NCBI GenBank assembly: GCA_027076325.1
Contig: JALTJZ010000014.1
Location: forward strand, 1-64,000
Reading direction: 5' to 3'
DNA: 64,000 bases
Source: Chromatiales bacterium
Lineage (GTDB): Bacteria; Pseudomonadota; Gammaproteobacteria; UBA6429; Thiohalophilaceae
Notes under the pieces: generated by a model
What the model was told of the DNA's origin: nothing
Database searches by the model: none
The model's input: only the letters and a program-made list of their open reading frames with translations
Shown: positions 44,566 to 54,644 of the stretch, one piece after another
Numbering within the stretch: the stretch's first letter is position 1
Layout: the number at the start of each line of letters is the position of its first letter
Translations under genes and position numbers: made by a program

Positions 44566-44809
44566 TGTGTGTTTAAGCCATTTAAAGCTGTCTTACAAGG
44601 GTAAAAATTCACATAAAACAGAGAATAAATAGCTTATGATCTTAAAAAAACATTTATATATAATTATCAGTGGTTTATAGTACCGGTTTACCAGTTCGAA
44701 CGAATTTTAGAAGTACTAGAATATAATTAAACTATAAAAATCAATGGCTTATATATTTTTGGTGGTTGCTGCATATTAATTTTTATGAATTTAAGTAGAG
44801 GGTTGAGAG

Positions 44810-45436
44810 ATGCATAGTTATAAAGTGGTGATGAGATTAATGGGGATTGGCTTGATAGCGCTATTGAGTGCTTGCAGTAGTACGCCAAGTTCAACGTCAG
44901 AGGCTCTCGATGCACCTGTATCAAGCCGTGTATCCGAGTATTTGATTGGTGCGGGAGACCAGTTAAATGTGTTTGTCTGGCGCAACTCGGAAATTTCAAT
45001 CACCGTTCCTGTGCGCCCGGATGGCCGGATTTCAACACCGTTAGTCGAAGATATGATTGCTGTTGGTAAAACGCCTACACGACTGGCACGTGATATTGAA
45101 AAACGTATTTCAAAATATATCCGTAATCCACAAGTGACCGTTATTGTGACCAATTTTGTAGGTTCGTTAAGGCAACAAATCCGTGTGATAGGACAGGCAA
45201 CACGTCCACAATCCTTACCTTACCGAAAGCAACTAACCTTGCTTGATGTGATGATTCAGGTGGGTGGTTTAACGGAATTTGCATCTGGAAACAATGCAAA
45301 AATTATCCGTAAAATCAATGGCGCAAATACCGAGATTCCTGCACGTTTAAATGACTTAATTAAATCCGGCGATATTAGTGCCAACCGTGTTATGCATCCA
45401 GGTGATATTTTAATTATTCCTGAGTCCTGGTTTTAA
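44810..45436 (+). CDS. XrtA-associated polysaccharide export lipoprotein (Wza-like)
   Basis: A 208-residue lipoprotein: signal peptide with lipobox LLSAC, then polysaccharide export domain (YLIGAGDQLNVFVWRNSEISITVPVRPDGRISTPLV landmark pieces) and a SLBB-like C-terminal part ending HPGDILIIPESWF. Outer-membrane exporter for the exopolysaccharide. AGAGGGTTGAGAG precedes ATG 44810. 244 bp upstream of it are non-coding and AT-rich, with no clear sigma-54 site. Confidence 0.92.
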   Translation: MHSYKVVMRLMGIGLIALLSACSSTPSSTSEALDAPVSSRVSEYLIGAGDQLNVFVWRNSEISITVPVRPDGRISTPLVEDMIAVGKTPTRLARDIEKRISKYIRNPQVTVIVTNFVGSLRQQIRVIGQATRPQSLPYRKQLTLLDVMIQVGGLTEFASGNNAKIIRKINGANTEIPARLNDLIKSGDISANRVMHPGDILIIPESWF

Positions 45437-45478
45437 TCCTCAAAATGTATAAATTCACTAGTAGCAGTATTTAGTTCG

Positions 45479-47053
45479 ATGCGTGATCAGCTTTTACAAC
45501 TTTTAACTTATGCGCGAGGTATGTGGCGTTATCGTTGGTATGGCCTGATTTTGACCTGGTGTATTTCTATTATTGGCTGGGTGGTTATTTATGCAATTCC
45601 TGATAAGTATGAAGCTTCAACACGAGTTCAGATTGAACAACAGTCAGCTTTAGAACCGTTATTAAGAGGTTTAGCGGTTGATACAAACATTGTATCAAAA
45701 GTGGCGCTAATGACCCGTGTACTCATGGGACGGGAAAACCTGGAACGTATTATTGATAATACTGATCTTAAAAATTATGCCACGACACCGGCAGAAAAGC
45801 AGAGGCTTATTATTAGCTTAAGGCAGAATATTAAAATTGGTTTGCCTCGAGGGCGTGGTGATGCTATCTATACGTTTAAATATAGTCATACGGAAGCCTA
45901 TATTGCTAAACAGGTTATTGAAAATCTTTTAAAAACGCTGGTTGATGGCGCTATTTTAGATAGTTTAACTGACAAGAAAAGTGCTCAAAATTTTATTATT
46001 GATCAGCTTAACCAGCAAGAAATAAGACTTACCGTGGCTGAAGAAAAGCTGGCTCAGTTTAAGAAGAAAAATGTGGGCATGATGCCAAGCGATGGCCAGG
46101 GTTATTATGATCGCTTGCAAATATCTTATGAAGAAAGAGATAAACTTCGAAGTGATTTGCGTATTGCAAAAAACAAGTATGAGTTGCTAGATAAACAATT
46201 AAAAGGTGAAGCACCTGCTTTTGCGGGCGACAGTGATACCGACAAGAAAATACGTGAACATACGGCAGCACTTGAAGAACTACTTCTTAAATATACAGAA
46301 CAATATCCCGATGTTATTGCAAAACGTGAAATAATTGCGCAATTAAGAAAGAAAAAAGCCAGAGAATTAACTGAAAGGGCAGATGAAACAACGAGCCTGA
46401 ATACACAGCAAAGTGATTTATCTTTAAATCCTGTTTATCAGGATACCAAAATAGCCTTGAGTGCGGCAGCTGTTGAAGTTAAAACGATTCAGTCAAGACT
46501 AAACGAGCAAAATATTAAAATCAAGAAGTATGAAGAACTGGTCGATACCATTCCAGAAGTTGAAGCGCAGTTAGCTCGGTTGAACCGTGATTATGCTGTG
46601 ATTAAAACCCAATATGAGGCTTTGCTGAGTCGTCTGGAATCAGCAAAGCTATCAGCAGAAGCAGACAAAGGTCAAGATAATATCAAATTTAAAATTATTG
46701 ATCCCCCCTTTGTTCCCCTTAAGCCGGCCAGTCCCAACCGAATGTTGTTAATGTTTGCAGCTTTACTTGCTGGTATTGGTGGGGGTTTGGCCCTTATGTT
46801 TGTCCTTTATATATTAAGACCGGTTTTTATTACAACACAGGAATTAAATGCAACACTTGGGTTACCTGTGCTGGGGGCAGTTAAAATTCGCTGGTCAGAT
46901 GCACAAAAAGAAAAATTAAAATTTGAGTTAACCAAGTTTATGGCGGCTGCATTTTGCTTAATTATTATCTTTGGCGTCGCATTAATATTTAAGGATACTG
47001 GGAGCTATTATTTGCAGGAAGTAATGTCGGGTCATTCTGGTGGTTTGTCATGA
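45479..47053 (+). CDS. XrtA-associated chain-length determinant protein (Wzz family)
   Basis: A 524-residue inner-membrane protein: N-terminal membrane helix (LILTWCISIIGWVVIYAIP), a long periplasmic coiled-coil (NQQEIRLTVAEEKLAQFKKK and further heptads to about 400), then a Pro-rich KPASPNR motif and C-terminal helix, plus an additional end helix. Controls polymer length. Overlaps the kinase gene by 4 bp. Confidence 0.92.
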   Translation: MRDQLLQLLTYARGMWRYRWYGLILTWCISIIGWVVIYAIPDKYEASTRVQIEQQSALEPLLRGLAVDTNIVSKVALMTRVLMGRENLERIIDNTDLKNYATTPAEKQRLIISLRQNIKIGLPRGRGDAIYTFKYSHTEAYIAKQVIENLLKTLVDGAILDSLTDKKSAQNFIIDQLNQQEIRLTVAEEKLAQFKKKNVGMMPSDGQGYYDRLQISYEERDKLRSDLRIAKNKYELLDKQLKGEAPAFAGDSDTDKKIREHTAALEELLLKYTEQYPDVIAKREIIAQLRKKKARELTERADETTSLNTQQSDLSLNPVYQDTKIALSAAAVEVKTIQSRLNEQNIKIKKYEELVDTIPEVEAQLARLNRDYAVIKTQYEALLSRLESAKLSAEADKGQDNIKFKIIDPPFVPLKPASPNRMLLMFAALLAGIGGGLALMFVLYILRPVFITTQELNATLGLPVLGAVKIRWSDAQKEKLKFELTKFMAAAFCLIIIFGVALIFKDTGSYYLQEVMSGHSGGLS

Positions 47054-47907
47054 GTATTATTGATAAAGCAATGAAGAAATTGCAAGACAATAAAGGTGAT
47101 TCAGTTGCTAAACGTATTACACCAAAAATCAAGACGACAAAATATAAAGAAAAAGCTAAACGTCACTCCCGTAATGAATGCAAGTTACATATAGACAGGA
47201 AACAATTAATAAGCGCAGGGCTGAGTATATCGGCTGATGACGGAAGTTTAACAGTCGACAATGCTTTTCGTCGGATTAAACGTCCGATACTGGCAAATGC
47301 TTTTGGTAAAGAATCTGCACTTGTTGAAAATGGTAATATTGTAATGATTTGCAGTTCATTGCCGGGTGAGGGTAAAACATTTAATGCCATTAATCTATCA
47401 ATGAGTATTGCGATTGAACTTGATAAGACGGTATTACTGGTTGATGCCGATTTGCCTCGGCGCAATACGACCAGTTTATTTGGCTTAGAGGACGAAGCTG
47501 GTTTAACAGATGTATTAGTGGGTGAAAACGAGTTGGCCGATGTTATTGTTAGCACTGATTTCCCAGACTTTAAAATCCTTCCTGCGGGCACAAAGCACCA
47601 TCATGGAACTGAATTACTGGCCAGTAACAAAATGCATAATTTAATTACGGAACTTGCAAGTCGTTACCAGGATCGCATTATTATTTTCGATACTCCCCCG
47701 TTGCTTATTACATCTGAAGCACAGGTATTAGCGGGTCTTGCAGGGCAGATTGTTTTAGTTGTTGAAGCTGATCGGACTTTAAAACATGACGTTGAAGATG
47801 CAGTAGAAATGCTGGATAGTTCAAAACCGATTGGCCTTGTTTTAAATAAAACTCAAACGAATTCAGGTTCAGACTATTATGGTGATTCCGCATATGGAGC
47901 ATATTGA
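47050..47907 (+). CDS. XrtA-associated tyrosine autokinase (BY-kinase, CapB/EpsG-like)
   Basis: A 285-residue kinase: Walker A SSLPGEGKTF, A' VDADLPRR, and Walker B IIFDTPPLL. The C-terminus has a tyrosine cluster (DYYGDSAYGAY), the usual autophosphorylation site. Acts with the Wzz-type protein just upstream (4-bp overlap) in capsule/EPS chain control. Its 3' end overlaps the next ORF start. Confidence 0.94.
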   Translation: MSIIDKAMKKLQDNKGDSVAKRITPKIKTTKYKEKAKRHSRNECKLHIDRKQLISAGLSISADDGSLTVDNAFRRIKRPILANAFGKESALVENGNIVMICSSLPGEGKTFNAINLSMSIAIELDKTVLLVDADLPRRNTTSLFGLEDEAGLTDVLVGENELADVIVSTDFPDFKILPAGTKHHHGTELLASNKMHNLITELASRYQDRIIIFDTPPLLITSEAQVLAGLAGQIVLVVEADRTLKHDVEDAVEMLDSSKPIGLVLNKTQTNSGSDYYGDSAYGAY

Positions 47908-49315
47908 ATCTCGTTTCATTAAGCTCTGCTTCCTTGCATGGTTTCTTTTATTTAATTTTTTATTTGCTAAAGCCTCGTATGGGGAAATACGGTTTACACC
48001 TTACGTAGCGTTAAAGGAATCTTATAGCGATAATATTTTATTAGCACCTAAGGGACAGGAGCAAAGTGAATTTGTTACGGAAATTTCACCAGGATTCAAC
48101 TTGCAAACAACAGGGTCACGTTTCAGATCAACTGTTAACTATACATTGCAGAACCTTTACTACTTAAAAGAAAGCAATAGAAACCAGGTATATAACCAGC
48201 TAGCTGCAAGCAGTAATGCGGAGCTAGTAGATGATTATTTTTTCTTCGATGCTAATGCAAATCACACGCAGCAGATTGTTAATGCAGATGAGCCTGTAAC
48301 CAATAATAATATCTCAGTTACCAGCAATCGGATTAGCGTTACCAGTTATAACCTGTCACCTTATTTTCGGCACTCATTTCGTGGTGTTATGGATGCAACA
48401 GTACGATATTCTTATTCACAAGTTGATTTTCGCCGTGATGAATTGCTCGACTCTAAACAATCAGGCATTGACCTTCAGCTAACCAGTCCCCAGCGCACGA
48501 CAGGATTTAGCTGGGGTGTAAATTATTCAAAACTAAAGAGTGATTTTGGAACAGGGAATGAGTTTATATTTGGCCGTGGAAGTTTGCAGTTGGGATATCG
48601 ATTTACGACTCGAACAAATATATATGCAACAAGCGGTAAAGAAGACAACAGCTTTGCTGTGAACAACAATCAGAACATTGACCAATCCTTCTGGAATATA
48701 GGTGCTGGGTGGCAACCTGGTGCGCAAGATTCTATTAACATTGAATTTGGTGAACGCTTCTTTGGGAAAACCGGGCGATTTGGCTGGCGGCATAATGCTC
48801 GGCGTCTGGTATTCAGTATCGATTATCAGGAAGAACTCTCAACTTCTGCGCTAACATTGCTGGATCAACAACAGGCAGATACTACTGGGGTACAAAATCA
48901 GGCTATTAGCCTGGGCACCTCGATAACGTCACAGGTTTTTGTTAGAACAATTGGAACAGCAACGTTAACCTATGCGCTATCTAAAACAAATTTGGTCATG
49001 AGCTACTCAAATGAGCGTCGTAAATTTCAGGATACAGGTGATATGACGCGTATTCAATTTGCAAGCGCATCAGTTCAATTGCGATCATCACCTGTTTGGA
49101 CATATCGATTAGGCACTAACTGGAGTAGGCGTTATAATTCTATTACCGACCTGAAGACATCTTTTACTAATATTAATTTTGCAATTCAGCGCCAGGTAAC
49201 TCCTTTGTTGCAAGCTGTTCTTGCATTTAATGTTAGTTTGCAAAATTCAACAAATCCCGTGACGGACTATGATGAAAATATTTTATCTTTCGGTATAACC
49301 AAAACGTTTAATTAA
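47894..49315 (+). CDS. XrtA-associated outer-membrane beta-barrel protein (TIGR03016-type)
   Basis: About 473 residues from ATG 47894 (GGTGA ahead; ATG 47879 also possible). A signal peptide (LCFLAWFLLFNFLFAKASYG) and then alternating-residue beta strands with aromatic belt residues, ending in a Phe-containing strand, fit an outer-membrane barrel of the PEP-CTERM system. Its start overlaps the kinase gene end. Role probably EPS secretion. Confidence 0.85.
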   Translation: MEHIESRFIKLCFLAWFLLFNFLFAKASYGEIRFTPYVALKESYSDNILLAPKGQEQSEFVTEISPGFNLQTTGSRFRSTVNYTLQNLYYLKESNRNQVYNQLAASSNAELVDDYFFFDANANHTQQIVNADEPVTNNNISVTSNRISVTSYNLSPYFRHSFRGVMDATVRYSYSQVDFRRDELLDSKQSGIDLQLTSPQRTTGFSWGVNYSKLKSDFGTGNEFIFGRGSLQLGYRFTTRTNIYATSGKEDNSFAVNNNQNIDQSFWNIGAGWQPGAQDSINIEFGERFFGKTGRFGWRHNARRLVFSIDYQEELSTSALTLLDQQQADTTGVQNQAISLGTSITSQVFVRTIGTATLTYALSKTNLVMSYSNERRKFQDTGDMTRIQFASASVQLRSSPVWTYRLGTNWSRRYNSITDLKTSFTNINFAIQRQVTPLLQAVLAFNVSLQNSTNPVTDYDENILSFGITKTFN

Positions 49316-49317
49316 TT

Positions 49318-50301
49318 ATGTATCAAGAATATTACAACTTTACAGGAAAGCCTTTTCAGTTAATACCGGATGCAAACTGCCTGTTTGCAAGTCGTGGTCA
49401 TTTACAGGCTCTATCCTATTTTAATTATGGACTGGAACAAGGTGAGGGTTTTGTTACTGTTACTGGCGAGATTGGTGCAGGTAAAACCACACTTATTCAG
49501 GCATTACTTGCTGAACTAAAAGATAAAAATGTTGTTGTAGCAACAATGGTCGCCGCTAACCTTGATGCGGTTGGTGTACTGGAAATGATTGCTTCAGTTT
49601 TTAAGCTACCTCATGAAAATATGAGTAAAGTTGCACTATTAAAAACTATCGAAAACCATTTTCTTGAGTACCGTGAACAAGGACAGAATATACTTCTGGT
49701 CGTTGATGAAGCACAAACACTTAATGCTGACGCATTGGAAGAATTACGTATTTTGTCTAACCTTGAAAAAGAAGGTCGCGCCGTAATGCAGGTTTTTCTT
49801 GTTGGGCAGGCGGAGTTACGGACAACAATACTATCGAAAGAATTTGAGCATTTAAGACAGCGCATTATAGCATCGTATCATTTAGACGCACTGACTGAAT
49901 CGGAAACTATCGACTATATTAAATTTCGTCTAGAGTCTGTTGGTTGGAAAAAAACACCAAGTTTATCAAAAGAAGTTTACAATGAACTTTATCGTTGGTC
50001 GAATGGTATTCCCCGACGTATTAATTTGCTATGTGACCGGTTGTTTGTCTACGGTTACCTGGAAGAAAAATCCAGGTTAACCAAGCGCGATATTATGCTG
50101 GTTGTTGCAGATATGAATAAGGAATTAGGTGGTGAAAAAACAAATGAATTTTTGCATACCGTACCCACTCCATCCGCAGAGCAAGAGCTTGATGTTGTCC
50201 TTGACGGTAGTGATATAAACAGCCGATTAGATAAGATTGAAGCTAAACTGGATACACTATTAGACACTTTAACAAACACCAAGTCTAAAAAGACTCGATA
50301 A
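49318..50301 (+). CDS. XrtA-associated AAA ATPase (ExeA-like)
   Basis: A 327-residue ATPase: Walker A GEIGAGKTTLIQ, Walker B LLVVDEAQ, sensor RILSNLE, and an arginine-rich C-terminal winged region. Resembles ExeA but is the form tied to XrtA loci (TIGR03015-type). Starts 2 bp after the barrel gene stops. The last about 65 residues are a charged tail that may bind partners. Confidence 0.92.
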   Translation: MYQEYYNFTGKPFQLIPDANCLFASRGHLQALSYFNYGLEQGEGFVTVTGEIGAGKTTLIQALLAELKDKNVVVATMVAANLDAVGVLEMIASVFKLPHENMSKVALLKTIENHFLEYREQGQNILLVVDEAQTLNADALEELRILSNLEKEGRAVMQVFLVGQAELRTTILSKEFEHLRQRIIASYHLDALTESETIDYIKFRLESVGWKKTPSLSKEVYNELYRWSNGIPRRINLLCDRLFVYGYLEEKSRLTKRDIMLVVADMNKELGGEKTNEFLHTVPTPSAEQELDVVLDGSDINSRLDKIEAKLDTLLDTLTNTKSKKTR

Positions 50302-50309
50302 AAAGCTGT

Positions 50310-51161
50310 ATGAATAATAATAACGTTATGAGTGTTGATGTGGAGGACTATTACCAGGTTTCCGCCTTTGCCAAATCAGTTGCAACCACCGAATGGGAAC
50401 AGCACGAGTCGCGAGTAGTTGCTAATACTCAGCGGTTACTTGATTTGTTCGCAGAAAAAAAGGTTAAAGCAACTTTTTTTGTTTTAGGCTGGGTAGCCGA
50501 TCGCGAACCACAACTTGTTAAAGATATACACAGCCAGGGGCATGAAATAGCCAGCCATGGTTACAGTCACCAACTTATTTATAATCAGACACCTGATATT
50601 TTTAAATCTGAAACGATTAAATCCAAACAGTTACTGGAGGATTTAATTGGTGAAGAAGTACTGGGTTACCGTGCTGCGAGTTATTCTATTACCAAGCGCA
50701 ATTTATGGGCTCTGGATATTCTGGCTGAAGCCGGCTTTACATATGATTCCAGTATTTTTCCTATACGGCATGATCGTTATGGTATTGCAGATGCAAAAAC
50801 AATCCCGCATAAACTGATGACACCAAATGGTGCTGAACTGATCGAGTTTCCATTAACAACGCGTCGCATAGGTAATTTAAATATACCGGTTGCAGGTGGC
50901 GGTTATTTCCGTTTATATCCTTACTTTTTAACGCGATATTTTTTGAAGGCAGTTAATAAAAAGCAGGATGAGCAGTTTGTTTTTTATCTGCATCCGTGGG
51001 AAGTAGATCCTGAGCAGCCCCGTATTGAAGCAAGCTGGTTTTCAAAATTCCGCCACTATAATAATCTCGAAAAGTGTGAGTCGCGATTAAACAATTTAAT
51101 GGATGACTTTAATTTTACAACAATGAAAACCGTATTAGCGGATCTGAATCTTTTGCAGTAA
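50310..51161 (+). CDS. XrtA-associated polysaccharide deacetylase
   Basis: A 283-residue NodB-type carbohydrate esterase: the start MSVDVEDYYQVSAF carries the catalytic Asp pair, HEIASHGYSHQL the metal-binding His pair, and YRAASYSIT the third motif; the C-terminal part has FYLHPWEVD. Removes acetyl groups from the EPS. ATG 50310 or 50328. Confidence 0.93.
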   Translation: MNNNNVMSVDVEDYYQVSAFAKSVATTEWEQHESRVVANTQRLLDLFAEKKVKATFFVLGWVADREPQLVKDIHSQGHEIASHGYSHQLIYNQTPDIFKSETIKSKQLLEDLIGEEVLGYRAASYSITKRNLWALDILAEAGFTYDSSIFPIRHDRYGIADAKTIPHKLMTPNGAELIEFPLTTRRIGNLNIPVAGGGYFRLYPYFLTRYFLKAVNKKQDEQFVFYLHPWEVDPEQPRIEASWFSKFRHYNNLEKCESRLNNLMDDFNFTTMKTVLADLNLLQ

Positions 51162-51173
51162 TGGTTATATTTA

Positions 51174-52226
51174 ATGAATTATGGACTCATTGACTTCGGT
51201 CATACTCAGGATGATAGTGTAAAAATAAAGCAATGGGATGAGTATGTTTATTCTCATCCTGCTGGTAGCATTTATCACTTAACGGCATGGCAATCTATCA
51301 TCTCCAGACAATTCGGGCACAACAGCCATTATCTTTACTCACTTGATGACAATCAAAAAATAAATGCAGCGCTTCCTGTTGTGCAGTTAAAAAGCCATCT
51401 ATTTGGTAATTATATGGTGTCTGTACCTTACTTTAATTATGGTGGTGCACTGGCAGATACTTCTCAACTTGCAATTGGCTTAATGGCCGAAGCGGGAAAT
51501 ATTGCGCAGCAAAACAATGCAAGCCATATTGAGTTCCGTGATATGCAAGCATATGAGGGCAACTGGGGTTTACGTGAAGACAAAGTCGTGATGTTATTAG
51601 ACTTGCCTGCTGAATCCGAAACATTATGGAAAGATATTGGTACCAAAGTACGCGCGCAAATTAAACGCCCACAACGTGAACCGGTGAGCGTGAAGCATGG
51701 CGGCCTGGATTTACTTGGCGACTTTTACCAGGTCTTTGCGAAAAACATGCGTGACCTGGGTACGCCTGTTTACTCCAAATCATTTTTTAAATCCATTTTA
51801 GAAACCTTTCCTGATAATGCGCATATTGTTTGTGTTTATCATAATAGCAAACCGGCAGCGGCAGGTTTTTTGCTCGGCTATAAAAACCGCATGGAAATCC
51901 CATGGGCATCGGCGTTACGAGAATTTAATCGTATTAGTGTGAACATGCTGCTGTATTGGGAGGTATTAAAGTATTCGATAGAGCAAGGCTATGCACAGTT
52001 TGATTTTGGTCGCTCGACAATGAATGCGGGAACCTATCGGTTTAAAAAACAGTGGGGGGCAAAACCACGGCAATGCTACTGGCATTACTGGCTTGCTGAT
52101 GGTGAGGATGTACCTAAACTGAACCCAGATAACCCAAAGTATAAATTAGTGATTGGCATCTGGCAGAAATTGCCAGTTTGGTTAACTAAAATAATTGGCC
52201 CGCCGATAGTTAAAAATCTTCCTTAA
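51174..52226 (+). CDS. XrtA-associated FemAB-like acyltransferase
   Basis: A 350-residue GNAT-fold protein of the FemAB/MurM-like family in the XrtA form: SIYHLTAWQSIISRQFGH start, KVRAQIKRPQRE, and DFGRSTMNAGTYRFKKQWGAKP near the end. Probably adds amino-acid or acyl groups to the EPS or its precursor. Last gene of the locus in this direction; it ends 3 bp before the convergent lysR. Confidence 0.92.
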   Translation: MNYGLIDFGHTQDDSVKIKQWDEYVYSHPAGSIYHLTAWQSIISRQFGHNSHYLYSLDDNQKINAALPVVQLKSHLFGNYMVSVPYFNYGGALADTSQLAIGLMAEAGNIAQQNNASHIEFRDMQAYEGNWGLREDKVVMLLDLPAESETLWKDIGTKVRAQIKRPQREPVSVKHGGLDLLGDFYQVFAKNMRDLGTPVYSKSFFKSILETFPDNAHIVCVYHNSKPAAAGFLLGYKNRMEIPWASALREFNRISVNMLLYWEVLKYSIEQGYAQFDFGRSTMNAGTYRFKKQWGAKPRQCYWHYWLADGEDVPKLNPDNPKYKLVIGIWQKLPVWLTKIIGPPIVKNLP

Positions 52227-52229
52227 GTT

Positions 52230-53099
52230 TTATTGTTTCTGCGTTAATAAATAGTTAATTAAAGCCTGTGCTGGATTGGATAAGCTATGTTTCGCGTGCC
52301 AGACAATGCCCAGCTTTCGATTCAGTGTTGTTGCCGGCGCCTTTAAAACCTGTAATTTCGAATCGACCATTGATGTAGGTAATACGCCCCAGCCAAGCCC
52401 AACCTGAATTAACATTTTTATGGTTTCTAAATAGTTCGTTGACATTTTTATATTTAATTCAAGATCTTTCTGTGCAAATAAATTCTGGATAACTTCACGT
52501 GTAAACGTGCCATGTGAAGGTAATACCGCAGGGTAACGTGTTAATTTTTTAAGATTGGTTTTCTGTTTACCTAGTTCATGCTTTTTATTAACAACAAAAG
52601 ATAGTGGATCATCCCATATTAATTCCTGTTTTAAATTAGCTATTTTCGTTAAAGGTAAAGTGACAATCGCCAGTTCAATTTCACCCTGTTCAACTAACTT
52701 GCAGGCATCTTCTGAGTCCATAAAATCAATCGCCAGATCAACATCCGGGTAGCTTGCAACATAATGGGTTAGAACCGAGGGCAACCGATGTAAACCAATG
52801 TGGTGGCTGGTTGCAATTTTAAGTTTACCCTGTGTGGCTGTGGATAAATTGGCAATGCTTTGTCGGGCATTATCAATTTCTTTTAAAATGACTTGAGCAT
52901 GTTGTTGCAGTGTTTTGCCAGCGTCGGTTAAGCGCACCTTTCTGCCAATACGGTCAAATAATGGCATATCCAGTTCCGCTTCAAGTGCCGCAATGCGTTT
53001 ACTGATGGCCGGTTGGGTAATAAATAATTCGGCTGACGATAATGAGAATGAGCCGGTTTTAGCGATGCTTACAAAGGCTTTTAGGTTGGCAATGTCCAT
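52230..53099 (-). CDS. LysR family transcriptional regulator, divergent from leuC
   Basis: A 289-residue LysR protein: N-terminal winged helix (NLKAFVSIAKTGSFSLSSAELFITQPAISKRIAALEAEL landmark parts), substrate-binding domain after 90. Position divergent from leuCDB with a palindromic 17-bp site between suggests it controls leucine synthesis, likely with a pathway intermediate as signal; inferred. Confidence 0.92.
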   Translation of the reverse strand: MDIANLKAFVSIAKTGSFSLSSAELFITQPAISKRIAALEAELDMPLFDRIGRKVRLTDAGKTLQQHAQVILKEIDNARQSIANLSTATQGKLKIATSHHIGLHRLPSVLTHYVASYPDVDLAIDFMDSEDACKLVEQGEIELAIVTLPLTKIANLKQELIWDDPLSFVVNKKHELGKQKTNLKKLTRYPAVLPSHGTFTREVIQNLFAQKDLELNIKMSTNYLETIKMLIQVGLGWGVLPTSMVDSKLQVLKAPATTLNRKLGIVWHAKHSLSNPAQALINYLLTQKQ

Positions 53100-53119
53100 G
53101 CTATTTTGTATGTTTTATA

Positions 53120-53136
53120 TATAACATTAAGTTATA
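53120..53136. promoter_or_regulatory. palindromic LysR-type operator between lysR and leuC
   Basis: TATAACATTAAGTTATA, a perfect 17-bp palindrome around a 5-nt centre holding the T-N11-A core, in the 129-bp divergent intergenic region. Confidence 0.55.
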
Positions 53137-53228
53137 GTTAAAATGAAAATAATGAATTTGAGTAATAATAGTCTGAGCGCTATAATTTGTCCAGTTGATT
53201 TGCAAAGTAAAGATTGAGGGCACGGACA

Positions 53229-54629
53229 GTGGCAAAGACGTTATACGATAAGTTGTGGGAATCGCATGTTGTTCGCGACAACGGGGATGGCACTTGCCTG
53301 TTATATATTGATCGTCACCTGGTGCATGAAGTGACATCACCACAAGCTTTTGAGGGTTTACGTTTAGCGGGGCGCAAACCATGGCGGGTTGATGCCAATC
53401 TGGCGACCCCTGATCACAACGTGCCCACGACTGATCGTGCGCAGGGTATTAGTGATCCAGTTGCACGCTTACAGGTTGAAACGCTGGAAACAAATTGCCG
53501 TGATTTTAATATCACTGAATTTACCATGGATGATATTCGTCAGGGTATCGTCCATGTGATCAGCCCGGAACAGGGTGCGACCTTACCCGGAATGACCTTA
53601 GTTTGTGGCGATTCACATACTTCAACGCACGGTGCTCTGGGCGCGTTAGCCTTTGGTATCGGGACATCCGAAGTGGAGCATGTCTTAGCCACGCAATGTC
53701 TGGTGCAAAAGAAATCAAAATCCATGCTGGTGAAAGTTGAAGGTGAAACACCGGATGCGGTCACGGGTAAAGATATTATTCTGGCCATTATTGAAAAAAT
53801 CGGCACGGCCGGTGGCACTGGTTATGCTATTGAATTTGCTGGTAAGGCCATTCGTGATTTGTCGATAGAAGGGCGGATGACCTTATGCAACATGGCAATA
53901 GAAGCCGGTGCGCGAGCAGGCATGGTTGCGGTCGATGATAAAACAATTGAGTATGTGAAGGGGCGTCCTTATGCACCCTCGGCGGCAATGTGGGAACAGG
54001 CCGTTGCCGACTGGAAAAATTTGGTTTCGGATAGTGATGCCATTTTTGATAAAGTGATTGAACTGGATGTTGAACAAATGCAACCCATGGTGACATGGGG
54101 AACGTCGCCGGAAATGGTAACAAGTATTAGCGGCAGTGTACCGGCTGTAAAAAGTTTTACCGATACAGTAAAGCAGGAAGGCGTGAACGCGGCATTAAAT
54201 TATATGGGACTGGAAGAAAACACCGCTATTAGCGATATTTATCTGGATAAGGTATTTATTGGTTCCTGCACTAATTCACGAATTGAAGATTTGCGTGCTG
54301 CTGCGGCAGTTGCTAAAGGGCGAAAGGTCGCGGCTAACATTAAACTCGCCATGGTGGTGCCGGGTTCAGGTTTGGTTAAACAACAAGCTGAGCGTGAAGG
54401 GTTGGATAAAATCTTTATTGAAGCCGGTTTTGAATGGCGTGAACCGGGTTGCTCAATGTGCCTGGCCATGAATGCCGATAAACTGGAAGCAGGTGAACGC
54501 TGTGCGTCTACTTCAAACCGAAATTTTGAAGGGCGACAGGGGCAAGGTGGGCGAACCCATTTAGTCAGTCCGGCAATGGCTGCTGCCGCTGCGGTTAAAG
54601 GACACTTTGTTGATGTACGCAAGTTATAA
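53229..54629 (+). CDS. leuC: 3-isopropylmalate dehydratase large subunit
   Basis: 466 residues from GTG 53229 (GAGGG ahead; product [10 protein letters not shown], exactly the E. coli length). The TTG at 53214 is too far upstream. [4Fe-4S] ligands Cys347, Cys408 and Cys411 (GSCTNSR, GCSMC). Forms the isomerase with LeuD in leucine synthesis. Confidence 0.97.
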   Translation: MAKTLYDKLWESHVVRDNGDGTCLLYIDRHLVHEVTSPQAFEGLRLAGRKPWRVDANLATPDHNVPTTDRAQGISDPVARLQVETLETNCRDFNITEFTMDDIRQGIVHVISPEQGATLPGMTLVCGDSHTSTHGALGALAFGIGTSEVEHVLATQCLVQKKSKSMLVKVEGETPDAVTGKDIILAIIEKIGTAGGTGYAIEFAGKAIRDLSIEGRMTLCNMAIEAGARAGMVAVDDKTIEYVKGRPYAPSAAMWEQAVADWKNLVSDSDAIFDKVIELDVEQMQPMVTWGTSPEMVTSISGSVPAVKSFTDTVKQEGVNAALNYMGLEENTAISDIYLDKVFIGSCTNSRIEDLRAAAAVAKGRKVAANIKLAMVVPGSGLVKQQAEREGLDKIFIEAGFEWREPGCSMCLAMNADKLEAGERCASTSNRNFEGRQGQGGRTHLVSPAMAAAAAVKGHFVDVRKL

Positions 54630-54644
54630 GAGCAGGAGCAGAAT

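Noticed and set aside
53214-53228. TTG start for leuC
   Set aside because: The GTG at 53229 gives the exact family start and has GAGGG at the right distance.
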